Positions 15,501 through 22,800 of a stretch of 30,430 nt of DNA are shown here, one piece after another. This DNA comes from a virus: IMG/VR virus record IMGVR_UViG_3300030406_003158, positions 1 to 30,430 of that record, one strand, 5' to 3'. Both the position numbers and the translations under genes were made by a program. Position 1 is the stretch's first letter. Every line of letters begins with the position of its first letter. A model generated the notes under the pieces. It had not been told where the DNA came from and ran no database searches. It was given only the letters and a program-made list of their open reading frames with translations.

Positions 15501-15501
15501 T
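6556..15501 (-). CDS. giant 2981-aa phage protein with internal HAD-like domain, probably ejected virion protein
   Basis: This single frame takes up nearly 30% of the window. The N-terminus (LEYINSLIDSGLTPEEIEEKLQEWD) is a small helical unit, followed by a Pro/Ser-rich linker. Most of the chain is helical and charged. Near residue 580 there is a Gly-rich hydrophobic stretch (TGFIPGGGGLYAGAI), and near 1103 an EELFHL motif. At about 2135-2310 sits a HAD-type domain with DFDDTLA (nucleophile), VLTARPQAS (motif II), a Lys region and YFADDAIKN (acidic motif). The C-terminal 450 residues (NTRSAVLQSISFVNFVNW, RLILAFQNVTMQYNRRG, hydrophobic VYYFGVQNLLFNSLQQALFA) resemble the end domains of large phage 'polyvalent' internal proteins (LPD38-like). 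The position after tail genes suggests it is packaged and ejected. No RNA polymerase DxDGD motif is seen. Confidence 0.75.
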   Translation of the reverse strand: MTRLEYINSLIDSGLTPEEIEEKLQEWDLANAAETDESSNQNFQTGVANVGANEAPQSQAPIDTESASDPGLSESPPAMPSRGQILTGVQQPTIDELDYDQAKSLLSSLSYQERNKFTRQRGEKYRGNNADFYDQELYIADVKEFVKNRELVQPKDVESANYHMDNIFDRVNNLTEDDYDAVNDMDINRYFGFIEETGYLSRDAKLDINKKDRPEHLNRVKKIREYYNSKVREGLTSKEIQEDPEFIRLKNNKDTKFTSDKQYDDYLKNVHFKNDPEKYTEYKKYQEDGSLPNNQDFKNISYENQHAYKYNLMEKMMRGVDDEDVQAEIQKRIWDKTNFKNKDAALNYLEDRSEDSVFNFLETEGAKIYEQKDEYELAIKPYQDKLASINQKIASYLDDQGNIKDIDDLDKIIELAKEQEDIMQLVDEKGLVKMYEDIISNVNNHTMMLNQWRQNVKDIQNASLFEQAAAKDYSFTTRASIALEDFIVGDIYHNFGALLQETGMRLSGQGIAALFLGETGRKMLDAQASIIWESAIDYNKKMDAKRKAVLPQDLKLADIGDNNVSFGDWFGEAIANNSPSILTGFIPGGGGLYAGAIKSGFSKLAAKKGTEAAIKKYGTRAQVLRKAKNARIYTANTAGTMFFLTESGSKIGDLQQHQKYAISELDLTKENNIYNKLDKLKPGTIEHRLMEEEIRNLEHVADYNFAQKAFTSYAYGTTAALFERFGSMKWVQDASEAAMRVGYNEFRGNIYRSLPNFARTMTFNTAKGVLPILGKGMTIEQFEELGTQLSHNFFDITVLGEKQSMLEGIDADFFANNAVTILGIGTPTAGVNIVNSVKNEFRLREEALRNSRNAQELDQINMDLKKLTGNKRKEALKRRRQLFKELALADFYSVTKLNRLKDKPGNILAAADAATEAREALRSGESLGRGMGINESDQKTKKELQDRYRKAKAAMEEDNALGAIKVRNQKELNEYKEKLGIQDDKDIDVDLMYDYGLYHAFADAAQAMLPKNGRYIVVKDPKNMVKELQDQGLTEAEIAEVQSKLQKKINGKDVLTILQARGTILGNNTIVINEQAVVESLFKANKLGLASIEESRYAAAAPLEELFHLRNIGANIVDKKGRLNKAGVKAVKDARKAFEKKFKAGLLPKVSKKEYEALINRFKLYEGKRKYARTDYEEILAQMNNAALLGVLKPSDLIENPSIGNYVRDLVSNIMGDAFFMYELNSPDNVFRFIRQFERSAKSVAQVQLAPEEEDEITKQQKAFEVNKVPVDNIFNTTEGTQGIDKDRNKKAFDEAFELGLLDNAIDTEFRKVQDLPGIDSKATEDFKQSMYEELLPHALNFDSNTNDSFFGWLMGSKRFKGLNVVRKKNVAIKPKFEADITDPVFGNMVATDVNTFDLSEIMEDVATYVEVTLDDKGNVKLTSDLFDDAVLQEIQNVTAREITVAKNQIYQDYSKNKKVNPFVGELKKSLQKQADIIVRKAMGKMSDKSYETFLKKHKQTILDNSTKTYLSKFLPEAVLKSVGGRKVIEDGKVVGFIPNYVPHSVWGKKGTKIDKEIAAVHGRTAQHQIMKKDPNFEISDQDWINIFIKNGKALGMKKESIAKQIAFKVGFDMFRGQAQLDKGKLLDAFKINMELKDVLLKENYVAELGMQLDMGEFEKQNKAFSDEAVAKLPQGIMGQTFTDTILDLMDLIDKDYNGIVDKVIDEDGNFKNQDLNKLYPAWAPMFAKEIMDIGVYQNLGFINMLRRLGVDKGLITEFQNITNIGSKKVKGITTTEREHVAKLNLDVVAPALAPVLDVIGIEILGYDARVLDPAATKVDKKATLKAEKEAKKNKQPRPKRVLVTDKNGKIVTGSYFNNFSNVQNAVAENKGNVYIPSFVKENDKKAYVAKIEDAIKDVVLYNSQSGRMKEINEDIYSVEGVDNQKAKAKTYSEEINKANKANTIVLGHVIETLRDLYQNGKIDTNYLLGVLQAQTNIKDGFRGISTWNLLHLDGKKRSAKELQGLGMPRSYGEHLLANVVMMGHIAKTVIQPGDIDVMAEMQDAMIGFTQLTTFADYTKQLDKDLGRANPELNIDRINKMGRAAINNIFTFDGVPFREYRAKQMSVKTFDKKLKDARIFDQAFEKLNKPFAEDRGITVLDFDDTLAFSESNVIVNMPDGTTKTITPAQFATDAAELERLGAKFDFSEFNDVKKGRKGPMFDLALKRQQKFGNKDIYVLTARPQASARAIQKFAQKLGLYIPYKNITGLEDGRPEAKAKWIAGKVAEGYNNFYFADDAIKNVKAVKDILEKLKVRNDVQVAKYSKAFDPGVRFNEILEEVKGISKDATYSDAAAKMRGRTKKESFFMPYSAEDFEGLMYSFMGKGKQGEEHMKFFEDFLFKPFARGHDAMNRQKQVMQNDYKALKKAMPEVHKKLRKDSGYNDFTFDQAVRVYIWNKIGVDVPGLSKRDTKALTDIVKKDADMTTFADTLMKITKAENNWAPTESWLAGTIGLDMQEINHTVKRSEYLAEWITNKNIIFSKDNLNKIEAEYGTDFREALEDILYRMENGTNRNFGQNKFVNEFMDWVNGSVGVVMFFNTRSAVLQSISFVNFVNWTDNNMLKAGQAFANQPQFWEDFSTLFNSDFLKQRRSGLRQDVNWQEIADHVKKSKNKTKAAIHWMLQKGFLPTQMMDSFAIALGGASFFRNRINSYKQQGLNQQEAEAKAFVDFQEIAEKTQQSSRPDLISQQQASPIGRLILAFQNVTMQYNRRGIKSVKNLINRRGSDLSNLSQAVYYFGVQNLLFNSLQQALFAMIFDDETPEDEQDKYFRIGNGMADSILRGMGYKAAILATLKNMVIKFNEQRNKPANRADYAQVLIEAINLSPPMGSKARRFYAAFQNYKFNYDEMVEKGLLDITNPAYEAMANLISVGTNAPLDRAYHKVNSVKQIMNSELESWQRIFIALGWRDWQLGVENERFKKPRTIINAPIGNDNYKPIEFKRK

Positions 15502-15507
15502 AATTTG

Positions 15508-17355
15508 TTATTTTTGTTTGTTTAGTTCTTCTTCTAATTTTTCGTATACGAGTTTATGTCTTTTTCTAAGATTTGTGTAATATGCAATTGGTATAGCTCC
15601 TTCACCACTACCAAGTTTCATATCACCTTTAAGTACATGTCTAAATAACTCTTTTGCTAAAAGTGGTTTAGCATTTATCCTAGTTTGCCATTTATCAAAG
15701 TTATTGTTAAATATTTCTTTAGTAACGTTAAGATTACCTACAAATCCTATTTCAGCTTTTACAAGACCTGTAGTAGCATAATCATCTTTTCTAGCTTTTG
15801 AATCTGTACCTAAATCATTATATAGTTTTGCAAAGTCTTTAGGATCATTTAATGAATATGATTTTAATTCTTTTTTCTTTGCTGTTTTACCAGCAACAAA
15901 TTGTCCTTCACCTATTTGCGTAAGTACTGCATCTCCGGCTGAATCTAATATAGCTACTTCACCATCAAACTCGTTTATTTTTAGCTCAAATGATTTAGTA
16001 TCAAACTCAACACCACCTGTTGGTATTTCTTTAGTACTATTACCCACCTTTATTTGCATGTTTTCTAAACCTTGTAAAGGTACTACTGTGCTTAAATTTG
16101 TTACAGGTCCTTGACCTTGATTAAATATTGTAGCGTTAAGACCTTCTATAAAAGTACTTTGTATAGTTTCACTTATTTTTGCAGGATAAAAATCTGGTTT
16201 TGTAGTTGAACCACTACCACCACCACTAGTTATTGTTTTTACTTTTTCTCTTAATGCCATTGCGTCAGGAGCTTGATCTATCATCATGTTGGCATAATAA
16301 TCTAAAACTTTATCTTTATGTAATTTTTCATCATACTTAACACCTACACTACCATTTATATTACCTTTGTCATCTTTCATGAAGTTTGTAAAAACATATT
16401 CATATGATAACTTATCTGCTCCAGTACCTAACATATTAGCAGCTTTTTTTCTAGCTGAATCTATAATACGTTCTAATTGTTGTTCTTCTGTAGGTAAATC
16501 TGTACTACCTTCTTCACCAGTACCAGCTGATTGAAAACTTTTTAACTCACTACCAATTAACTTAGCGTTAGATGCTATAGTTTCCATTACATTATCTTTT
16601 GACTCTTGTGTAGATGTAAATGATCCTGTAGCAGATTGAAGGTTTGCCATTGTAATCATTTTATCTTCACCATCACTACCGACAAAACTTATTACAGGTA
16701 CTGTACTATTACCTGTCTTTGCAAACTCTTTTTTAGTATCTCTATATGCTTTGTTTTTCTTAAATTTAAAAAAACCTCTTTCATCTTTCGCAGCTTGCAT
16801 TGCGGTGTAAGCTTTGTCTGTTTCTTCTTTATTTGGAAAACTCCATTTGTATTTACCATCACCAGAAGATATACTAACTAAAAACTCAGCAACCTCGGGG
16901 TTTGCGTTTGCTTGTAACCAGTTAATATTTTCATCTGTTAAAGGCTCGCCCTGCGCCCACTCATTTATTATGTTTTGAACTTGAGTGCTCATTGCACCCA
17001 TATTTTGTATTCTTGATAAAGCTATTTCTTGTGATTGTTTATCTAAGTCACCAAACTCTGCTGGTGTAGCACCATCTTCACCAAACGTTAAAGCTTCATC
17101 GTAACCCTTTTTTTGATTACCATTAACATCTTTAACTACATTTTCTAGCATATGTGGCTGAACTGCTTCTTTCTCTTTTCTTTGCATGCTACCAAGGTAA
17201 CTAGCCATAGATTTACCAGCTTCAGCTATGTTATCTTGAAGCTGTTCGTTCATTGCAGCATAATCACCATATTGCTGAGTCACTCCCTTTCTATAAGGGC
17301 CCATAGGTGCTGCTTTAGGTGCTTTTATGTTAGGTTTCCATTGTTCTATTGCCAT
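15508..17355 (-). CDS. 615-aa probable internal virion protein
   Basis: No named family is recognised with confidence. The N-terminal 80 residues are polar and helical (YGDYAAMNEQLQDNIAEAGK, then SMASYLGSMQRKEKEAV). The middle mixes helices with Gly/Ser linkers (TSGGGSGSTTKP near residue 385). The C-terminal third has beta-rich segments and a final helical RKRHKLVYEKLEEELNKQK. There is no signal peptide or membrane segment. It lies between the membrane-tipped 226-aa protein and the giant protein, six bases before the latter. That is the position where podovirus-type phages keep proteins carried in the capsid and injected with DNA. A role as an ejection or cargo protein follows from position alone. 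Confidence 0.6.
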   Translation of the reverse strand: MAIEQWKPNIKAPKAAPMGPYRKGVTQQYGDYAAMNEQLQDNIAEAGKSMASYLGSMQRKEKEAVQPHMLENVVKDVNGNQKKGYDEALTFGEDGATPAEFGDLDKQSQEIALSRIQNMGAMSTQVQNIINEWAQGEPLTDENINWLQANANPEVAEFLVSISSGDGKYKWSFPNKEETDKAYTAMQAAKDERGFFKFKKNKAYRDTKKEFAKTGNSTVPVISFVGSDGEDKMITMANLQSATGSFTSTQESKDNVMETIASNAKLIGSELKSFQSAGTGEEGSTDLPTEEQQLERIIDSARKKAANMLGTGADKLSYEYVFTNFMKDDKGNINGSVGVKYDEKLHKDKVLDYYANMMIDQAPDAMALREKVKTITSGGGSGSTTKPDFYPAKISETIQSTFIEGLNATIFNQGQGPVTNLSTVVPLQGLENMQIKVGNSTKEIPTGGVEFDTKSFELKINEFDGEVAILDSAGDAVLTQIGEGQFVAGKTAKKKELKSYSLNDPKDFAKLYNDLGTDSKARKDDYATTGLVKAEIGFVGNLNVTKEIFNNNFDKWQTRINAKPLLAKELFRHVLKGDMKLGSGEGAIPIAYYTNLRKRHKLVYEKLEEELNKQK

Positions 17356-17365
17356 AATATTTTAT

Positions 17366-18046
17366 TTATTCACCAAATGCGTTAGCAGCACCAACACCAG
17401 CACTAACAGCGTTTGGTATTGCGTTAGCCCATATGCTAGTTGACTGCATACTTAATCTGTTTTGATTAGTTCTTTCAGCGGCTGCTTGACCAGCGTATCT
17501 GTCCATAGCCGCATAGTCTCTGTTTTCTTGTACTTCAAACTCATATGCTCTACCTTCAGCTGTCATAGCTTGCATACGTCTAGCTTCACCAACTCTAGCT
17601 TCCATAGCAGCTTGTTCACCTTTTGCTCTTGCTAATTCATTAGCCGCTTCTTGTTTTGCAATATCAGCTGATATACCTCTTTTACTTTGCAATGCTGCTT
17701 GTGCTAAAGCTGTAGCACCACCACCGCCAAAACCAAGTGATCTAGCTAAATCAGCTTGATTAGCTAAAGCAATATCAGCTTGCTCAGCTTGAAACTGTGC
17801 TGCTTCCGTTGATACTTGTAAGTTAGCCATAGGATTATTTATCATACCTGATAAATCAGTCATTTGGTCAAAAGGGTTTATTACACCTCTTGCTTCCATT
17901 GCCGCTTCTCTATCAGCTAATTTTTGCTCAGCTGATTTGGCTCTGTCTCTAGCTTGTTTAGATTTTTTATTAGCAGCACTAGCTGATATAGCGCTACCTG
18001 CTAAAGATGCTGTTGCAATAATCGCTGCTCCTACTATAAATGCCAT
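17366..18046 (-). CDS. 226-aa internal virion / DNA-ejection protein
   Basis: The protein opens with a glycophorin-like small-residue hydrophobic segment, residues 2-24 (AFIVGAAIIATASLAGSAIS). It continues as long Ala/Gln/Glu/Arg-rich helices (KKSKQARDRAKSAEQKLADR; KQEAANELARAKGEQAAMEA). Near residues 114-122 is LGFGGGGATALA. This architecture, a membrane-inserting N-terminus plus a very Ala-rich coiled coil, is that of small phage internal virion proteins (T7 gp14-like in role, not clearly homologous). It lies between tail genes and the larger ejected proteins. The expected function is forming part of a channel across the cell envelope during genome delivery. Confidence 0.68.
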   Translation of the reverse strand: MAFIVGAAIIATASLAGSAISASAANKKSKQARDRAKSAEQKLADREAAMEARGVINPFDQMTDLSGMINNPMANLQVSTEAAQFQAEQADIALANQADLARSLGFGGGGATALAQAALQSKRGISADIAKQEAANELARAKGEQAAMEARVGEARRMQAMTAEGRAYEFEVQENRDYAAMDRYAGQAAAERTNQNRLSMQSTSIWANAIPNAVSAGVGAANAFGE

Positions 18047-18050
18047 AAGT

Positions 18051-18464
18051 TTAAATTTTAATTATTCGTTTTTCTAATTCTTTAATATCTTTTGTATTTG
18101 TTGGGTTTTTATGCACGTTTACAAATATTGAATCTTCAACAGCATATATTACTCTTTTTGATCCTGGATTTGATATTGTATAACAAGGTGCAACATGTTC
18201 TATTTTTTCACCGTTATTATTTATTAACACACGACCAGTCATTAAAAACCATACATGTAAATGCTTGTGTGTTGCTCCAACAACTATTTGACCTGCTTTC
18301 ATATTCATTTGCCTTATATAAATACCATCAGCAAATTTATGAGTTATAGGTATTTCATCTACGACAGGTATGTTTTTACCATCACCGTAAAAACCTTTTT
18401 TATCGTTATTTTGTATAATCAACTGTTGTAATTGATCTACACTTGGTACTTCTTTTAATTTCAT
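18051..18464 (-). CDS. cupin-fold protein
   Basis: This 137-residue protein has a single cupin domain. Motif 1 is GATHKHLHVWFLMTGRV (H66, H68, H70, G77), with the usual Glu of HxHx3-4Ex6G replaced. Motif 2 is ISNPGSKR leading to FVNVHKN (P100, G101, H118, N120). It therefore keeps at least three possible metal-binding His but lacks the standard acidic ligand. It has no signal peptide. Related small cupins occur among structural genes of marine phages, where they are thought to be virion-associated rather than metabolic; this is recollection. It lies between the C-terminal muzzle gene and the ejection protein with gaps of five bases on each side, so it is clearly in the late operon. Its catalytic status is unknown. 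Confidence 0.72.
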   Translation of the reverse strand: MKLKEVPSVDQLQQLIIQNNDKKGFYGDGKNIPVVDEIPITHKFADGIYIRQMNMKAGQIVVGATHKHLHVWFLMTGRVLINNNGEKIEHVAPCYTISNPGSKRVIYAVEDSIFVNVHKNPTNTKDIKELEKRIIKI

Positions 18465-18469
18465 ATAAT

Positions 18470-19843
18470 TTATTTTGAAGATAATAAAACTTCAGATCCT
18501 ACAGAAAATAACTCTTGTTTAGCGCTACTAGCAGAGGCTGTAGGTCCCCAATATTGCATTGTAACATCAACATAATAACCTTTAACACCTGTTGAATTAA
18601 AATGTTTGTTATCGTTAAAAAAGTCTGTAGCTTTATTTCTTATTTCACTAAAGTACTTATCTTCTTTCTTTATAAAACCTATAGCAGTAGTACCATCTAA
18701 AGTACCTTCTTTAGGTATTTTATAAGCTTCTAATACAAGATCAGTTGGTGCTGTTGATCCACTTGCTTTCATATAATCCATTTCCCAACCTGTTGTTCCT
18801 TCGTAGTTTATAGTTGCAAATGTTTTTGTAGTACCTGGTTGCTGATTAAAAACAAATTTAATATAAGATGGATCTGCAAACGTAGCTCCATAAAAAGTAC
18901 CTTTAGCTACACTAGTATCATAATGTTTATATAAATCAACATTATTGTATGTGTAAAATTCATTTTTTAAACTAAGACCAAATGTTGGTTTGTAAGTAAA
19001 AAACGAAGTCCAACCTTGAACTCTATCATCATAGCATAATGTTCTATAACCAGTAGCAGGATCTTGAATACCTGGAACACCACTGTTATCAATTGCTATT
19101 TTACCACCATCTATGCTACTACCTTGTAAAGATATAACATATTTACCTTTTTGCTCATCATAAGCCCCATATATCTTATCACACAAAACTAAGTGATCTT
19201 TAAAAAAGTCTTTCATACCAGCCGCAGATATAGGTGTTAAACCTTGTCCACCACCTTTACCAGCAGATAATCTCATAACAACACCTCTGTTTTTATCAGC
19301 AAAATATTTTCTATTACCAAACACTGCAAAACTTTCAGGGTTTTTGCTTATACCGTATTTACCAGTATATGGTGTTATTTGACTTATAACTCTTTTACCA
19401 GCTGTACTTAAACCAACGCCTTCAGCTGTAAATATTATATCTTTATCTATTAAAGCTCTACTAACTTTATTTTCTTGAAATATATTTAGATTTGTTTCTT
19501 CAGCGTATAATTTTTGTATACTACCATGTGATATATCAACAGCTCTACTAATTTCTTCACCAACAGGAAACTGGTTTAACTCATTAAAATCTGTTCTTGC
19601 ATTAAATATACCACTGTATATCATAGCGTTTGGTCTTTTGTGCGATCTATATTTTTCATTAGTAATATATGCTTTAGCACCATAATCCATTTGCTTTCCG
19701 TTAAACTCACCTTTAATTCTATTTTCTTCAATATGATATACTCCAGGTTTGTGAGTACCTGGACTACCACCATTAGTGTAGTTTAATTGACCACCTGCTA
19801 TTACTATCGAGTTAAAATATGATATTTCTATTGATACTGCCAT
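18470..19843 (-). CDS. C-terminal part of tail stabilization ('muzzle') protein, encoded as a separate gene
   Basis: This 457-residue protein contains segments that in crAss-like and related marine podoviruses form the second half of the large tail muzzle/stabilization protein (P22 gp10-like). They are EISYFNSIVI, ENRIKGEFNGKQMDYGAKAY, MIYSGIFNARTDFNELNQF, DISHGSIQKLYAEETNL, YGISKNPESFAVFGNRKYFA and RLSAGKGGGQGLTPIS. Together they belong to a beta-propeller-like tail hub. In relatives as I remember them these follow directly, in one chain, the FETxPxE..DIFYE region. That region here lies in the upstream 1286-aa gene. The start has its own A/T-rich leader, 17 bases after the upstream stop, and the two frames differ, so a simple read-through would not join them. 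The last 100 residues are beta-rich (YYVDVTMQYWGPTAS). The product probably co-assembles with the upstream one at the tail tip. Confidence 0.72.
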   Translation of the reverse strand: MAVSIEISYFNSIVIAGGQLNYTNGGSPGTHKPGVYHIEENRIKGEFNGKQMDYGAKAYITNEKYRSHKRPNAMIYSGIFNARTDFNELNQFPVGEEISRAVDISHGSIQKLYAEETNLNIFQENKVSRALIDKDIIFTAEGVGLSTAGKRVISQITPYTGKYGISKNPESFAVFGNRKYFADKNRGVVMRLSAGKGGGQGLTPISAAGMKDFFKDHLVLCDKIYGAYDEQKGKYVISLQGSSIDGGKIAIDNSGVPGIQDPATGYRTLCYDDRVQGWTSFFTYKPTFGLSLKNEFYTYNNVDLYKHYDTSVAKGTFYGATFADPSYIKFVFNQQPGTTKTFATINYEGTTGWEMDYMKASGSTAPTDLVLEAYKIPKEGTLDGTTAIGFIKKEDKYFSEIRNKATDFFNDNKHFNSTGVKGYYVDVTMQYWGPTASASSAKQELFSVGSEVLLSSK

Positions 19844-19860
19844 TTATCTATTTTTTATTA

Positions 19861-22800
19861 TTAACATGGACATAATTGAGATGCTGATCCAACAACACCG
19901 TTATTAACTTCATATTCAGCTCCATCACCATCAAAAGCAAACCTACCTGATGTACCAGCAAATAATCTATTTTGTTGTAATGAATCTGTGTATATTATAT
20001 TGTTAGTATATATATTAGAACTAGTAGGTGCATTAGAACCAGATCCTTGAACAGCATAGTAAGTTACAGCATTAGCACCACCACATTTAATAGTACAAGC
20101 AGAACCTGCACTACCACCTGTAATAGCCCAACCTTGTATTGATGTTGATCTCATTATAGTTATATTAAACGTGCTACTAGCTGTTAAACCACCGTTATCA
20201 CTTATATTAAGCGTAACTGACTTAGTAATTGTATTACCTGGGAATAATGAATTTTCATTATAATTAGCATTTGTTTTTAACCTTATATTTCCAGCTGGAC
20301 TTTGATCTAATTCTAAACCAACTATATTTTGACCACCTATTGGTTCTGTTACGTTACCTGGTATTATAAAGTTTTTATTAGAGGATGTTTTTGCAGAACC
20401 ATTTGTAGCTGCAACACTTCCTATAATAGTACCTGAAGAAGCACCTTCTACAACAGGTCCACTACCACTTGCTATGCTAGGATTTGAGTTTGTAACATTA
20501 ACAGAAACATTACCAGTAGTAGATAAACCACCAGTTTGAGTTACTTTTAATGTTAATGTAAATGTATCTCTACCTGAATCATTTCTAAAAACAAAAGTAT
20601 CAGCTGTTCTTAATTGCCAGTTTGAACCAGACAGTATTGCGTTAAAAGCTGTAGTGTAACTATTATTATTACCATCAACAGCATTTAAAACTTGAACATT
20701 AGTTATAGCTGCGGTTGTGATAACAGCCGTTACATTTCCTATAAACGTATTTATAGCTGAATTTTCTGTAAAACTACTATTACTTATTGATATGTTACTA
20801 GGACCAGCAGATGGAGATACTTCTATTATATCGTTTAAGTCTTTTATTAAACCACCTGTTGCTGTTTCATAAAATATATCTATTTTTGACTCAACAGGTT
20901 TTGTTTCAAAAACCATTAAACCACTTGAACTGTATTGTGGACTTTCAGCTACACCTATGTTTGGATCACCAGGTAAACCAAAAGGTAAATCTTGAGCTTC
21001 ATTATTTACGTCAGGAACATTAACATCAATGTTATCAATACCAACAGGTTCTACTTTTAAATTAGGTAATTCTGCAACTAACGGATTAGACTCGTTGTTG
21101 TAAACAAATTTATATATTCTTCTTTTTGCTTTTAGTTCTGTACTACCACCTAAATCACCTTCAGATCCTTGAAATAAACCTTGCTCTACAGCTGTACCTA
21201 TACTTAATACTTTTATATATTCTTGACCAGCCGCCTGATGAACTGACGTTGAAGTTCCAGCTGCATCAATTGGTATTACTTTAGGCCATAATTCTATTTC
21301 AGAACCAGCTAAACCTTCTCTATCAAAGTCATATTCTTTTTCAACATCTCTAGGTACTTTATTTATATTATCACCATGTAATGTTAACCATGATCTTCCA
21401 GCACTACCAGTGTTTACTTGACCATTTATTATTTGTTTGTTTGAAGTACCTTGTTGCGCTGTTCTTGTTGACGATGTATTACTCCAAGAGTTTGCTGTAT
21501 AATTTGTGTATATATTATAATAATCTTGTTCTGTTTGTTTTACAACTATTCTCCAAGAATACCAACCATTTGGATTACTTACTTGGTTATATGCTTTAGC
21601 TGCTTGCACTATATAATCATCTCTAAAAGTTATCTCTAGTGCTTTACCTATAGTTTCTTGATTAGTACTCCAACTGTAATTACCACCAAACTTAGCTTGT
21701 TTGTTTTCTATATCAGCTGGCAATGTAAAAGTATCTGACACATCTGCATTATCTGTATTAGTAGATAATATTACAGGTGATTTTCTACCGTATTTATCAG
21801 ACAAAACAACACCAACCTTGTAAGTTCTTCTTTGTTTTAAATTGTGGTGTTTGTAAACAGTTTTATTATGTTGAAAGTAACCACTGTTTTTGTTATATTC
21901 ATTTTCACTTTTTATTGTACTACCAATTGTATAATCAATACCTTCTCTATTATTTGTATCTAGCGGTAAATCATAGTTTTCTGTTATATTACCATAAACT
22001 AATCTGTTACCTACTATTTCTTGAGCTTTTGCTCTAACAGGTGTTTTATCACTTGTTCTTAATAATTGTTTTTCTGGTAATACTTTATATGGTTTTTCTG
22101 ATCTATATATATACTCTACGTGTTGTCTCCAGTATACCTTTTTCCAAACTAGTGGTGCACCATCAGCAACACTTATACCTTTATTCATTGATATTTGAAC
22201 CTTGTTTGATCCGTTTAATGTAATACCAGTTACATATAAATAACCTTCACTACCAACTACAGCTGTTGATGTATTATCGTGGATCCAACCTGTACCTACA
22301 AAGTTTATAAACCTTAATTCAGCATTATCAGCTCCAATACTAGTATCATTAGCAACTAAATTACCATTAATATCTTCAAGTGTAATAGAGCTATTTCCTG
22401 TGTTTATACTTCTTATTCTTACCTCTTGAGTTGCACCGATACTACCAGATATAACTCTCATACCAGTAGAAAGATCAGATATTGATGGCGAAATATTATC
22501 TATAACAAAAGTGTTACCAGCTTGACCAGCACCGTTTACTTTAGCAGATACTATATGATCTACTACTAAATCTAAATTTGATGTAGAGTTAGCGTTATTT
22601 AAAGCACCATCAACAGTAACTGTATTGTCATCTATTGATTGATAATATGATCCAAAAACAGCACTAGCGTCATCTAATTGTATTTCATCAATTAACTTAA
22701 CAGCTAAACCATCTGATTCTTTTAATAATATTTCTACTTTATCTATACTAAAATCATTAGCGTATGTTGAACCTGGATTTACACCACCAGCAAACTCATC

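Noticed and set aside
6556-15501. Giant protein as a virion RNA polymerase, as in other large crAss-like proteins
   Set aside because: No DxDGD-type catalytic motif is present; the DFDDT motif fits HAD with its companion motifs.
19840-19865. Programmed frameshift or sequencing error joining the two muzzle genes
   Set aside because: The upstream chain ends in a complete Cys-rich domain, the frames differ, and a separate leader and ATG exist.
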